Source: JBJXHN01 sp046233135
GTDB lineage: Bacteria > Pseudomonadota > Alphaproteobacteria > Rhodospirillales > Rhodospirillaceae
DNA length: 64,000 nt
Direction: 5' to 3'
Assembly: GCA_046233135.1 (NCBI GenBank)
Contig: JBJXHN010000010.1
Location: 1-64,000 of the forward strand
Positions 1 through 7,640 of this stretch are shown here, one piece after another. Position 1 is the stretch's first letter, and each line of letters begins with the position of its first letter. Below the pieces are notes generated by a model, which did no database searches, had not been told where the DNA came from, and saw nothing but the letters and a program-made list of their open reading frames with translations. A program made the position numbers and the translations under genes.

Positions 1-235
1 CATTGACCAGGGTGTCGGTGCCGGTGCCCCCAACCAGCACGTCATGGCGGGACTCGTCGCCCCGGGTCAGGATGGTGTCGTCGCCGGCACCGCCCTTGAT
101 CGTATCGGCGCCGCTGCCACCGTCGAGGACATCGTCCCCGCCGTTGCCTTCCAGGCGGTCATTGCCTGTGCCGCCGATGTGCGTGGCGATGGTGATGGGG
201 GACTCTTCCGCAGAAGTGATCTGGTCGTCGCTCAT
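1..235 (-). CDS. RTX (haemolysin-type calcium-binding repeat) protein, N-terminal part
   Basis: The reading frame starts at the ATG whose first base is 235 and runs off the left edge, so only the first 78 residues are visible. An AAGGGAAG ribosome site lies a few bases upstream. After about 20 residues it enters glycine/aspartate nonapeptides (GGTGNDRLEG, then GGDDVLDGG, GADTIKGG and AGDDTI), the pattern that binds calcium in a parallel beta-roll in RTX proteins. Such proteins are normally exported unfolded by type I secretion using a C-terminal signal, which would lie outside the window. Having the repeats right at the N-terminus suggests either a small all-repeat protein or a large adhesin/enzyme with repeats at both ends. 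The substrate and function cannot be told. Confidence 0.8.
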   Translation of the reverse strand, partial: MSDDQITSAEESPITIATHIGGTGNDRLEGNGGDDVLDGGSGADTIKGGAGDDTILTRGDESRHDVLVGGTGTDTLVN

Positions 236-849
236 CCGGGCTTCCCTTGGACTTTGGTTTTCCGAAACGGGCGTGTAAACGCCTGGTAGATTTTTTTGCT
301 GTCATGAAAGTGTTTGCAACCGATGGCAACCATAGGGTTGGCTGTGCAGAACATCAAGAAAATACGGAAATATTCATGGGATTATAGCTGAATATGGCTA
401 TGTATATCGGATTGTTTGTATCTCTGATGCTATGCCGTGATTTATTTCACCCTGAAAATGCTTTTCATTTGGGGTGGATGATTGTGGTCTGTTGAGATCT
501 CAGGGGTTGATGCGGTTCTTGTAGGGGTTTTATAATTTGTTGTTTTTTATGGTTTTGTGTCGACAGCCCGCATTGACGTCCAATTTCTCCCGCACAAAAA
601 TGCAAACAATTTAATGCAAATGCATGTGCTATTTTTTTCGTATTTTTGCTTTTTGTAGAGAAAAGAAAGAGCCGAATCGGTCTTTCTGCCGTTCCGGCTT
701 CCGGAGTTTCCAGCGGAGTGCCCCTAAAAATTTCCGTTCCGCAAAAGCAGAAGGGGAAACCGACTCCCCCGATCCGGTTTCCCCTTCCTTGACGGGCATC
801 GGTCACTGCCTGCCGCGACCGATGCCCCCTCCCGCGCGGTGTAGTGTGC
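236..849. other. AT-rich intergenic region between the RTX gene and fixX
   Basis: About 600 bases without a convincing gene. The part from about 290 to 680 is clearly richer in A and T than the rest of the window, with T-tracts and a short inverted repeat (ATATTC at 370-375, GAATAT at 390-395). It probably carries the promoter of the RTX gene on the minus strand. The right end holds the terminator of the fix operon. Short open frames here show no recognisable protein and no good ribosome site. Confidence 0.5.
753..784 (-). terminator. Terminator of the nif/fix operon
   Basis: A perfect 10-bp inverted repeat (GGGGAAACCG at 753-762 and CGGTTTCCCC at 775-784) with a 12-base loop lies 66 bases beyond the fixX stop. 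Read on the minus strand it is followed by TTCTGCTTTTGC, a moderately T-rich tail. Position and stem make a rho-independent terminator likely. Confidence 0.65.
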
Positions 850-1131
850 CTATCCGAACTTGAACAGCACCCCATAGCCGCCGCGTGGGTATTCCCAAGA
901 CACTTCGCCGGTTTCCTGGCAGACAATGCGGCAGGTGCCGCATTCCATGCAGCCGTCGGCCACCACGTCCACACCGCCGTTTTCGGCTTCGGCATAGCAG
1001 CCGGCGGGGCAGATATTGACCATCGCCTTCAATTGCTCGGAGGCCACCTTGGTCGGGTCGATCCGCACGTGGGGCCGGCCTTCGTCGACCTTGTAGCGGT
1101 TCTGGAACAGCTTCTCTTCGATCTTGCTCAT
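850..1131 (-). CDS. fixX: FixX ferredoxin-like protein
   Basis: A 93-residue ferredoxin-like protein, the Fe-S subunit of the FixABCX electron-bifurcating complex that passes low-potential electrons towards nitrogenase. The cysteine cluster C61-x2-C64-x2-C67-x3-C71, with further cysteines at 41 and 45, fits the modified [4Fe-4S] ferredoxin fold of FixX. Its ATG overlaps the fixC stop (ATGA, 1128-1131), which implies translational coupling. It is the last gene of the operon and is followed by a hairpin terminator. Confidence 0.95.
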   Translation of the reverse strand: MSKIEEKLFQNRYKVDEGRPHVRIDPTKVASEQLKAMVNICPAGCYAEAENGGVDVVADGCMECGTCRIVCQETGEVSWEYPRGGYGVLFKFG

Positions 1132-2429
1132 CGCCAGGCCCTCGCCACCTTGACCGCGTCCCCCACCAGGCCGAGCATACCGCGCGCCTTGCGGAAACCG
1201 CGGATGATTTCCTTTTCCTTGGTCAGCTTGTCCACGCCATCCACCCGGAAGAACTGCTCGGCCGCCTTGGTCATCAGCTGCGGGTAGGTGGTCACGAACT
1301 GCTTGTTCCGGAACAACGTGTCCGGCAGGTCCTTGTATTTCTTCAGGTCCTTCAGCACGAAGCTGTCTTCCAGACCCTTCTTGTAGGCGGCCAGGTTGGC
1401 GGCCGAGAACGCCTTGCCGTCCTTCTTCAGCGCGATCAGCGTCTCCGCCGCGATCCGCCCCGAGGTCAGCGCCAGATTGGAGCCTTCCCGGTGGGCGGCG
1501 TTGACGAAGTGCGCCGCGTCGCCGGCGATCAGCCAGCCGTCGCCGTACAGCTGCGGTACCGCCTTGAAGCCTCCTTCGGGGATCAGGTGGGCGGCGTATT
1601 CCTTTACCTCCGACCCCTTCAGCAGGGGGGCGATGGAGGGGTGCTTCTTGAAGCTTTCCAGAAGCTGGTGCGGCCCCATCTTCTTCTCGACGAAGTCCGA
1701 GACGATGCAGCCGATGCCCACGGCGATGCTTTCGCCGTTGGTGTACAGGAAGCCCGTGCCCATCATGCCCGAGGTCACGGTGCCCAGCGCCTCGATCACC
1801 ACCCCTTCGTCATCGTTGATGTTGAAGCGGTCGTTGATCACGTTGCGCGGCAGGAAATGCATTTCCTTGACCGCCAGGGCGGCGTGTTCCGGGCTGATTT
1901 CCTTGCGCAGGCCGACACTCTGGCCGACCAGGGCATTGACACCGTCGCACATGATCACCGCGTCGGCGAAGACTTCGCCGTTTTCACGGTCGCAGCGCAC
2001 GCCGATCACCCGGCCGCTGTCATCGCGTAGCAGGCTTTCCACGGTGGTTTCGCAGATCACCATGGCGCCGGCGTCTTTGGCCTGCTTGTTGAACCACTTG
2101 TCGAACTGCGCCCGGATGATGGTGTAGCGGTTCGGGCGCTCTTCGTTGAAGTTCTCGCTGCGGAAGTGGGTGCCCACATAGGACTTCTCGTCCAGCATCC
2201 ACATCCGCTGCTCGATCACGTGGCGTTCCAGCGGGGCGTCTTCCCGGAAGTCGGGGATGATGCGTTCCACCGCGTCGGCGTACAGAATGGCACCCTGCAC
2301 GTTCTTCGACCCGGCGTATTCGCCGCGTTCGATCTGCAGGACATTCAGGCCGGCCTTGGCCAGGGTATAGGTGGCGGCGTTGCCGGCCATGCCGGCACCA
2401 ACCACGATCACGTCAAAATGTTCAGCCAT
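1128..2429 (-). CDS. fixC: FixC, FAD-dependent quinone oxidoreductase of the Fix complex
   Basis: A 433-residue flavoprotein related to electron-transfer-flavoprotein:ubiquinone oxidoreductase. The N-terminus carries the dinucleotide-binding motif DVIVVGAGMAGNAAT, and the segment GDAAHFVNAAHREGSNLAL near residue 310 is the usual second FAD motif. With FixA, FixB and FixX it is thought to send electrons from NADH to quinone and to ferredoxin/flavodoxin by bifurcation, at the membrane. The start is taken at base 2429 (MAEHFDV) because it is preceded by GGAAGGA and agrees with the family length. An upstream in-frame start at 2462 would overlap fixB. Confidence 0.95.
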   Translation of the reverse strand: MAEHFDVIVVGAGMAGNAATYTLAKAGLNVLQIERGEYAGSKNVQGAILYADAVERIIPDFREDAPLERHVIEQRMWMLDEKSYVGTHFRSENFNEERPNRYTIIRAQFDKWFNKQAKDAGAMVICETTVESLLRDDSGRVIGVRCDRENGEVFADAVIMCDGVNALVGQSVGLRKEISPEHAALAVKEMHFLPRNVINDRFNINDDEGVVIEALGTVTSGMMGTGFLYTNGESIAVGIGCIVSDFVEKKMGPHQLLESFKKHPSIAPLLKGSEVKEYAAHLIPEGGFKAVPQLYGDGWLIAGDAAHFVNAAHREGSNLALTSGRIAAETLIALKKDGKAFSAANLAAYKKGLEDSFVLKDLKKYKDLPDTLFRNKQFVTTYPQLMTKAAEQFFRVDGVDKLTKEKEIIRGFRKARGMLGLVGDAVKVARAWR

Positions 2430-2458
2430 TGTTTCGGTATCCTTCCCGCGTGTCCGCA

Positions 2459-3556
2459 TCAACTCGCCAGCCGGCTGACGGCAAGGCGCTTGCGGAAGGC
2501 CTCGGTCAGGGCGGGCAGGATCTTGGTGGCATCACCCACAATGCCGTAGTGGGCGAAGTCGAAGATGGGCGCGTTGGGGTCGGTATTGATCGCCAGGATC
2601 ATATCCGCCCCTTCGACGCCGACCCGGTGCTGGATGGCCCCGGAAATGCCTGCGGCGATATACAGCTTGGGACGGATGGTCTTGCCGGTCTGGCCGATCT
2701 GACGGTCCTGGCTGATCCAGCCTTTCTGCACCAGCGGACGGGAGCCGCCGTATTCGGCCCCCAGCACCGCCGCCAGATCGGTGACCAGACGGAAGTTGGC
2801 CGGGCTGCCCAGCCCCATGCCGCCGGCAACAACGATGTCGGCATAGGCCAGGTGGGAGTCTTCCTTGTCCACGTCCGGGATGAATTCCAGGACCTTGGTG
2901 ATGATGTCGGTCTCGGCCATCGCCAAGGTCACATCCACCCGACGGCCGCTGCGGCCTTCCTGGCGTTCGGGCATGGCCATCACGCGCGGACGCACCGTGG
3001 CCATCTGCGGCCGGAAGTTCAGGGTGTAGATGGTGCACAGCAGAGTGCCGCCGAAGGTCGGCCGGGTGGCCGCCAGCGAGCGGTCGTCATCAATCGCCAG
3101 TTCCGTGGAATCGGCGGTCAGACCGGTGCGCAGGGTGGTGGCCACCGAACCCGCAAGGTCACGGCCCAGCGTGGTGGCGCCCAGCAGCAGGATTTCCGGC
3201 TTGTAGGTGTTGACCAGATCGGTCATCGCCTTGGTAAAGGACTCGTTGCGATAGGCCGCCAGCAGCGGATCAACAATCGCATAAGCAATATCCGCACCGT
3301 AAGCGTAGGAATCCTGCACGGCCGGATCGACGGAGGCCCCATCGGGTCCCATCACCACGGCGGCCAGCTCCACGCCCAGCTTATCGGCGAGTTTCCGGCC
3401 TTCGCCCAGCAGCTCCCACGACACGGGATGCACGGCGCCGCGTTCAAGTTCGATAAATACCCAAACGTCCTTGTAGGACTTGAAATGTTCGGGCAATTCC
3501 TTTTTGGCGCTGGCCCGGTTGCCGGCCGGCGCCTGAGGCTTTTTCGTCTCGGTCAT
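2459..3556 (-). CDS. fixB: FixB, electron transfer flavoprotein alpha-like subunit
   Basis: A 365-residue ETF alpha-type protein. The C-terminal half carries the FAD-binding region (SRPLVQKGW, QIGQTGKTI, AAGISGAIQH around residues 265-315). The N-terminal half is the usual ETF fold with ELGAE/LLLGATTLGRDLA-type segments. It pairs with FixA to form the bifurcating heterodimer. The first 25 residues are Lys/Ala-rich and poorly structured. It lies 25 bases downstream of fixA on the same strand. Confidence 0.95.
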   Translation of the reverse strand: MTETKKPQAPAGNRASAKKELPEHFKSYKDVWVFIELERGAVHPVSWELLGEGRKLADKLGVELAAVVMGPDGASVDPAVQDSYAYGADIAYAIVDPLLAAYRNESFTKAMTDLVNTYKPEILLLGATTLGRDLAGSVATTLRTGLTADSTELAIDDDRSLAATRPTFGGTLLCTIYTLNFRPQMATVRPRVMAMPERQEGRSGRRVDVTLAMAETDIITKVLEFIPDVDKEDSHLAYADIVVAGGMGLGSPANFRLVTDLAAVLGAEYGGSRPLVQKGWISQDRQIGQTGKTIRPKLYIAAGISGAIQHRVGVEGADMILAINTDPNAPIFDFAHYGIVGDATKILPALTEAFRKRLAVSRLAS

Positions 3557-3581
3557 TGGTAAAGGTCCTTTCCGCCCGCCT

Positions 3582-4433
3582 TTAGGAGGCCATCGCCTGC
3601 TTCATCAGGTCCGCTTCCAGCGTCGGGCTGGTGCCGAACAGGGATTCGATGGCCGCCGCCGCGATCTGGTCGGCGCTGCGGTCCTCGGTGGCGATCATCT
3701 TGGCCTTCTCGGTGCGCGGTTGCGGCGCGAAGACCTTTTTCACCACCGTCGGGCTGCCCCGCAAACCGCAGAGCGTGATATCATCGACCCCGGCGGCTTC
3801 GGCGTTCCACACCTGAACCTCGGCGCGGGCGGCCCGGAACATGTCGTCCATGGAGCCGCGACGCAGGGTATTGGTGCCTTCCAGCATGGTGATCAGACAG
3901 GGAAGCCCGGTCCGCAGCACCTGCACTCCGCCTTCGGCGCGGCGTTCGACGGTGATGGAACGGGAGTCCAGGTCGAGCGACCGGATGGCGGAAACATAGG
4001 TCAGCTGATTGAGGTCCAGACGCTTGGCGATGCCCGGCCCGACCTGGGCGGTGTCACCGTCGATGGTCTGCTTGCCGGTGAAGACGATGTCCACCGGGGT
4101 CTCCTCGCCGATCTTGCGAATCGCGGTCGCGAGCGCATAAGAGGTCGCCAGCGTGTCCGAGCCCGCGAAGAAGCGGTCCGTCAGCAGGACCGCCGCATCG
4201 GCGCCCATGCCGAGCGCCTTGCGCAGGCTTTCGTCGGCCATGGGCGGACCCATGGTCAGAACGGTGACCTTGCCGCCGAACTGGTCGCGAAGGCGCATGG
4301 CCTCTTCCAGTGCGAAAAGGTCGTAAGGGTTGATAATCGTCGGCACGCCCTGGCGCATAATGGTGTTGGTCACCGGATGCACCCGGATCTGCGCGCTGTC
4401 AGGCACCTGCTTGATGCAGACGACAATATGCAT
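3582..4433 (-). CDS. fixA: FixA, electron transfer flavoprotein beta-like subunit
   Basis: A 283-residue ETF beta-type protein starting MHIVVCIKQVPD, the typical start of FixA/EtfB, with the family segment VDIVFTGKQTIDGDTAQVGP in the middle. The FixAB pair is the site of NADH oxidation and flavin-based bifurcation. It is the first gene of fixABCX. A separate sigma-54 promoter and NifA site lie in the 376-base gap upstream, so fixABCX can be switched on by NifA independently of the nifV/nifW genes. Confidence 0.95.
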   Translation of the reverse strand: MHIVVCIKQVPDSAQIRVHPVTNTIMRQGVPTIINPYDLFALEEAMRLRDQFGGKVTVLTMGPPMADESLRKALGMGADAAVLLTDRFFAGSDTLATSYALATAIRKIGEETPVDIVFTGKQTIDGDTAQVGPGIAKRLDLNQLTYVSAIRSLDLDSRSITVERRAEGGVQVLRTGLPCLITMLEGTNTLRRGSMDDMFRAARAEVQVWNAEAAGVDDITLCGLRGSPTVVKKVFAPQPRTEKAKMIATEDRSADQIAAAAIESLFGTSPTLEADLMKQAMAS

Positions 4434-4622
4434 TCGTCGTGTCCTTTGCGGCAGGGCTTTTCCGTGAAGGGAAAAGCGTGTTTATGTCCGGTGCGGGGTG
4501 CGCCCCGCTGAAGTCCAGGTTCTCCCTGTCAGGCTTTTTCAACCTGCTTGGTGGTCTTTTGACGGGCCCCTCCGAGCCTGGTCGTCATGTACGCTGAAGC
4601 TCTTTCGAGCCCAGGAATCATT

Positions 4623-4639
4623 CGCAAAAGCCGTGCCAA
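4623..4639 (-). promoter_or_regulatory. Sigma-54 promoter for fixABCX
   Basis: On the minus strand the sequence TTGGCACGGCTTTTGCG matches the -24/-12 consensus (YTGGCACG-N4-TTGCW) except for its last base. GG and GC are 12 bases apart as required. The predicted transcript starts near 4612, about 180 bases before the fixA ATG. Confidence 0.75.
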
Positions 4640-4757
4640 TTGCGGGGCCGACAACCGGATCGGCAGGATTTCTGCGCCGCATGGGCCGAACGGGTCGGGT
4701 CTGCCGGGGATTTGTGTCGGACGGACCGCGACATTCCGTCGAAAGGCCGACAATTCC

Positions 4758-4773
4758 TGTGCGCATTGTGACA
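4758..4773 (-). promoter_or_regulatory. NifA upstream activator site for fixA
   Basis: TGT-GCGCATTGTG-ACA is an exact TGT-N10-ACA match. It lies about 150 bases upstream of the predicted start point of the fixA sigma-54 promoter, within the normal range for NifA sites, where IHF-type bending would bring NifA to the polymerase. Confidence 0.65.
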
Positions 4774-4809
4774 ACCCTCCTGCAATGATGTCGGAAACCT
4801 CTCAACCGC

Positions 4810-5151
4810 TCAGAGAGGTGCGGAGCGGGGTGTGCTCTCCAAAGGTGCGATGGTGTCGAGCGAGACAAAGCCCTTGCCGCCGGCTTCCTGGAACACCTTG
4901 AACAGCTTTTCGGTTCGGGCGTCCGAAGTGGTGAAGTCCAGATGGGCACGGGCCAGGGCGGCGCGGTGGGCGTCGCGCAGGGCTTCGTCGTTGTCTTCCG
5001 GGATCTCCAGCCTGCTCAGGTAGCCCTGGTATTTCTTCAGGATGTGCAGGCGGTTGACGTTGACCACCGTGGGGTCGTACTCGACCTCCAGGAACTTGAA
5101 GAAATCCTCGGCGCTGGACAGTTCTTTCAACTCGTCGACGAAGTCGCTCAT
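4810..5151 (-). CDS. nifW: NifW, nitrogenase-protective protein
   Basis: A 113-residue protein starting MSDFVDELKELSSAEDF, with the NifW features FLEVEYDPTVVNVNRLHILKKY near residues 20-40 and a C-terminal LFKVFQ helix. NifW associates with the MoFe protein and helps protect or assemble it; its exact role is unsettled. The start at 5151 is preceded by GAGGAGA and fits the family length; the longer frame to 5217 has no support. A weak hairpin (4797-4819) surrounds its stop codon. Confidence 0.93.
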   Translation of the reverse strand: MSDFVDELKELSSAEDFFKFLEVEYDPTVVNVNRLHILKKYQGYLSRLEIPEDNDEALRDAHRAALARAHLDFTTSDARTEKLFKVFQEAGGKGFVSLDTIAPLESTPRSAPL

Positions 5152-5270
5152 GGGGGATGGTCTCCTCACGGGTGTTGGGGCGGCGGCTGCGGGGCAGGCA
5201 TTCCCGTATGCGGCCACGGCCGGATCGGATGGTGTGGTGATCGTCGGGGTGTTCGGGTGCGGACCCGGGC

Positions 5271-6449
5271 TCAGCTGGCCGCTTGCAGGGGCCGGGACAG
5301 GTCCATGCCTTCCACCGCTTCGGCCACCGACAGGGTTTCCTCGTAGTAGCGGGTCAGGTCGTCGGCGGTGGGGGCGTGCTTGGTCTCCCCCGCCTGTCGG
5401 CGCACCCGGCTGAGGATCGCCCGGGCCTGTGCCTCGCCCGGTGCCAGGCCCAGGGCATTGCAGGCGTGGACGATGGACGCGACGCCGGAATGCTTGCCCA
5501 GCACCAGGGTGTGGCTGCGGCCCAGTTCGGCGGGGCTCAGGGCCTCGTAGTTCTTGGGGTCGCGCAGGATGCCGTGGACATGGATGCCGCTTTCGTGGGT
5601 AAAGATGGCCTCGCCGACGATGGGCTTGTTCACCGGCACCGGCCGGCCCGACGCATCGGCCACCAGCTTCGAAACTTGCCCTAGGGCCAGGGGATCGACC
5701 CCCGTCTGCCGGCCATAGAGGTTGCGCACGGCCATCACGATTTCTTCCAGCGGCGCATTGCCGGCCCGCTCGCCCAGGCCGTTGACCGTGGTGGATACGT
5801 GGGTGGCGCCACCGATGACCGCCCCCAGGCTGTTGGCCGTGGCCAGACCCAGGTCGTCATGGGCGTGGATTTCCAGCTCCATATCCGTGGCGGCGCGCAG
5901 GCGGGCGATGATGCGCCGGGTGGCGAAGGGGTCAAGGATGCCCAGGGTGTCGGCGAAGCGGAAGCGGCGGGCGCCGGCGGCCTCGGCCCGGCTGATCACC
6001 TGCAGCAGGAAATCCTCGTCCGCGCGGCTGCTGTCCTCGCCCCCCAGGGCGACGTCCATGCCCTTTTCCAGGGCGGTCTTGATCAAGCTGTCGATATGGG
6101 CGAGCACCCAGTCCCGGCTTCGGCCCAGCTTGCGCTCGATCTGCTGGTCGGACACGGGGATGGACAGGTTGACCATATCGACGCCGCAGGCCGCCGCGGC
6201 CTCCAGGTCGGTCACATGCATGCGGCACCAGGCAATGGCCCGGCTGGAGGTCAGAACACCGAGCACGGCGCGGATGCTTTCCTGTTCCTCCGGCCCCATG
6301 GCGGGGATGCCGACTTCCATTTCCGGGACGCCGGCGGCGTCCAGGGCCTCGGCGATGGCCATCTTTTCGGCGAGGGTAAAGGCAACGCCGGCGGTCTGCT
6401 CGCCGTCACGCAAGGTGGTGTCGTTCACGACCACGGATGTCCAATCCAT
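5271..6449 (-). CDS. nifV: Homocitrate synthase NifV
   Basis: A 392-residue member of the isopropylmalate/homocitrate synthase family. It joins acetyl-CoA and 2-oxoglutarate to give homocitrate, the organic part of the iron-molybdenum cofactor. Visible motifs are NDTTLRDGEQTAGV at residues 9-22, the metal-binding HAHDDLGLA and NGLGERAGN segments, and GKHSG near residue 320. The short C-terminus lacks the leucine regulatory domain of LeuA, which agrees with NifV. The start at 6449 is preceded by AAGGAGG. Placement next to nifW and the Fe-S genes supports the nif role over lysine or leucine synthesis. Confidence 0.95.
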   Translation of the reverse strand: MDWTSVVVNDTTLRDGEQTAGVAFTLAEKMAIAEALDAAGVPEMEVGIPAMGPEEQESIRAVLGVLTSSRAIAWCRMHVTDLEAAAACGVDMVNLSIPVSDQQIERKLGRSRDWVLAHIDSLIKTALEKGMDVALGGEDSSRADEDFLLQVISRAEAAGARRFRFADTLGILDPFATRRIIARLRAATDMELEIHAHDDLGLATANSLGAVIGGATHVSTTVNGLGERAGNAPLEEIVMAVRNLYGRQTGVDPLALGQVSKLVADASGRPVPVNKPIVGEAIFTHESGIHVHGILRDPKNYEALSPAELGRSHTLVLGKHSGVASIVHACNALGLAPGEAQARAILSRVRRQAGETKHAPTADDLTRYYEETLSVAEAVEGMDLSRPLQAAS

Positions 6450-6578
6450 CGTCAGAATCCTCCTTCCGCAGGGCGCATCCCTGGGGGAGATGCGATCGGG
6501 GACCAAAGGGGGCAGGCGGTATCGGTATGCGGTATCGGGTCGGTTCTTTTTTGGTTTCCGGTCGTCGGTGGCGCCGGA

Positions 6579-6848
6579 TCAGGCGAGCGCCATCATCTGG
6601 GCGGGGATGACGCGGACGGGCTGGCCGACCTTTTCCATGATGCGCCCCTGCACACCCGACAAGGTGACGCTGGCGAGCTGACAGCCGACGCAGGCACCGG
6701 TCATGTTGACGAAGATCTTGTTGCCGTCGATCTTCACCACCTCGATATCGCCGTTGTCCTTTTGCAGGCGCGGGCGGATCTCCTCGATGGCGGCGGCAAC
6801 CTTGGCTTCGAACGTGGTGGCGTCGGCGCGGGTGGCGGTATCGGTCAT
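6579..6848 (-). CDS. NifU C-terminal-domain (Nfu-type) Fe-S scaffold
   Basis: An 89-residue protein that is a single Nfu domain, with the cluster-binding pair C53-x2-C56 in MTGACVGCQLAS. It corresponds to the third domain of full-length NifU and can carry a [4Fe-4S] cluster between two monomers. It sits between nifV and the A-type carrier in the same operon, so it probably helps supply clusters to nitrogenase or its accessory proteins. The N-terminal IscU-like and ferredoxin domains of classical NifU are absent. Confidence 0.88.
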   Translation of the reverse strand: MTDTATRADATTFEAKVAAAIEEIRPRLQKDNGDIEVVKIDGNKIFVNMTGACVGCQLASVTLSGVQGRIMEKVGQPVRVIPAQMMALA

Positions 6849-6929
6849 GGCAGGCTCTCTCCTAGGCGTCTCGGCCGTGGCCTCGGGGCCTTGGCGTCTC
6901 AGGGGGGTGTGGCTGGGAGATCCGGGGGA

Positions 6930-7265
6930 TCAGCAGGTGCCAGGGGCGGAGAAGGACTTGCCGCAGCTGCACTTGTTTTCGGCGTTGGGATTTTCGAAAA
7001 CAAAGCCGGCGCTGGAAACGCTTTCCACGTAGTCCAGGACTGTGCCGTTCAGCAGCGGCTGGCTTTCGCTGCCGACAAAGACCTTGACGTCCCCCAGGTC
7101 GATCACGTGATCGCCGTCCTGGGCAGCGGCTTCCAGGCCCATGCGGTAGACGACACCGGCACAGCCGCCGGCTTCGACCATGATCCGCAGGCCGGACGCC
7201 TGGTCGGGGGAGCCGGTCACCACCTTGCGGACGGCGCTCTGGGCGCTTTCGGTCAGTTCCATCAT
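6930..7265 (-). CDS. A-type Fe-S carrier (HesB/IscA family), nif-associated
   Basis: A 111-residue HesB/IscA protein. The three cluster-binding cysteines are present: C35 in the GGCAG motif and the CSC pair near residue 100. It ends with an extra Cys (PGTC). The first of two adjacent ATGs (7265 and 7262) is used; AAGGAGGGA lies upstream. It is the first gene after a near-perfect sigma-54 promoter, so it heads the nifV/nifW transcript and is expected to be induced by NifA. It probably equals the nif-specific IscA often found beside nifU and nifV. Confidence 0.9.
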   Translation of the reverse strand: MMELTESAQSAVRKVVTGSPDQASGLRIMVEAGGCAGVVYRMGLEAAAQDGDHVIDLGDVKVFVGSESQPLLNGTVLDYVESVSSAGFVFENPNAENKCSCGKSFSAPGTC

Positions 7266-7318
7266 CAGTCAGTCCCTCCTTGGGGTCAGGCAGGCAGAAA
7301 AGGGATGTCTGACCCAGA

Positions 7319-7335
7319 AGCAACTGTCGTGCCAA
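7319..7335 (-). promoter_or_regulatory. Sigma-54 promoter for the iscA-nfu-nifV-nifW genes
   Basis: Minus-strand TTGGCACGACAGTTGCT is a full match to the -24/-12 consensus, with GG and GC 12 bases apart. The predicted start near 7308 leaves a leader of about 40 bases before the A-type carrier gene. Confidence 0.85.
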
Positions 7336-7389
7336 TCTGGACGAATTTTGCAACATATTGATTTATAACGATAAGTGCCGATGTCGGTC

Positions 7390-7405
7390 TGTAGGATTTG
7401 CGACA
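7390..7405 (-). promoter_or_regulatory. NifA upstream activator site
   Basis: TGT-AGGATTTGCG-ACA is an exact TGT-N10-ACA match centred about 90 bases upstream of the predicted sigma-54 start point. It overlaps the left arm of the inverted repeat at 7397-7438. Confidence 0.75.
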
Positions 7406-7438
7406 AATCAATTTTCCCCGTCGGGTCTTTGTCGCAAA
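7397..7438. repeat. Inverted repeat overlapping the NifA site
   Basis: A perfect 11-bp inverted repeat, TTTGCGACAAA at 7397-7407 and TTTGTCGCAAA at 7428-7438. The arm centres are 31 bases apart, about three helical turns. It may be a binding site for a second regulator of the nif promoter or of the divergent SIR2-STAND gene. Confidence 0.5.
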
Positions 7439-7442
7439 CCCG

Positions 7443-7465
7443 CCAGCGCGCGGGACGCGCGCTGG
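7443..7465. repeat. GC-rich hairpin in the nif/SIR2-STAND gap
   Basis: CCAGCGCGC at 7443-7451 and GCGCGCTGG at 7457-7465 form a perfect 9-bp stem with a 5-base loop. No T-run follows on either strand, so a terminator role is doubtful. The rest of the gap up to 7640 is GC-rich and shows no gene. Confidence 0.4.
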
Positions 7466-7640
7466 GTTTGTTGATGCCTCACGGCAGTCCGCTGCGCGGA
7501 CGCCTCCGGCGGGGCGCTGGGGTTGGCACGCCGGGGGAGGCACGAAGCAGAGGCATGCATGTGAGACGCCAGGCACCCAAAACAGGTTTTCATTCCGATT
7601 GCAGCTTCTTATGGTTGCTCCGACCGGGTGAGGGGCACGC

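Noticed and set aside
1..289. Plus-strand open frames at the left edge.
   Set aside because: They are the complement of the RTX repeats on the minus strand, which have a clear repeat pattern.
7398..7411. FNR/FixK-like box (TTGCG-N4-ATCAA) near the nif promoter.
   Set aside because: Only the right half matches well, and the same bases are explained better by the inverted repeat and the NifA site.
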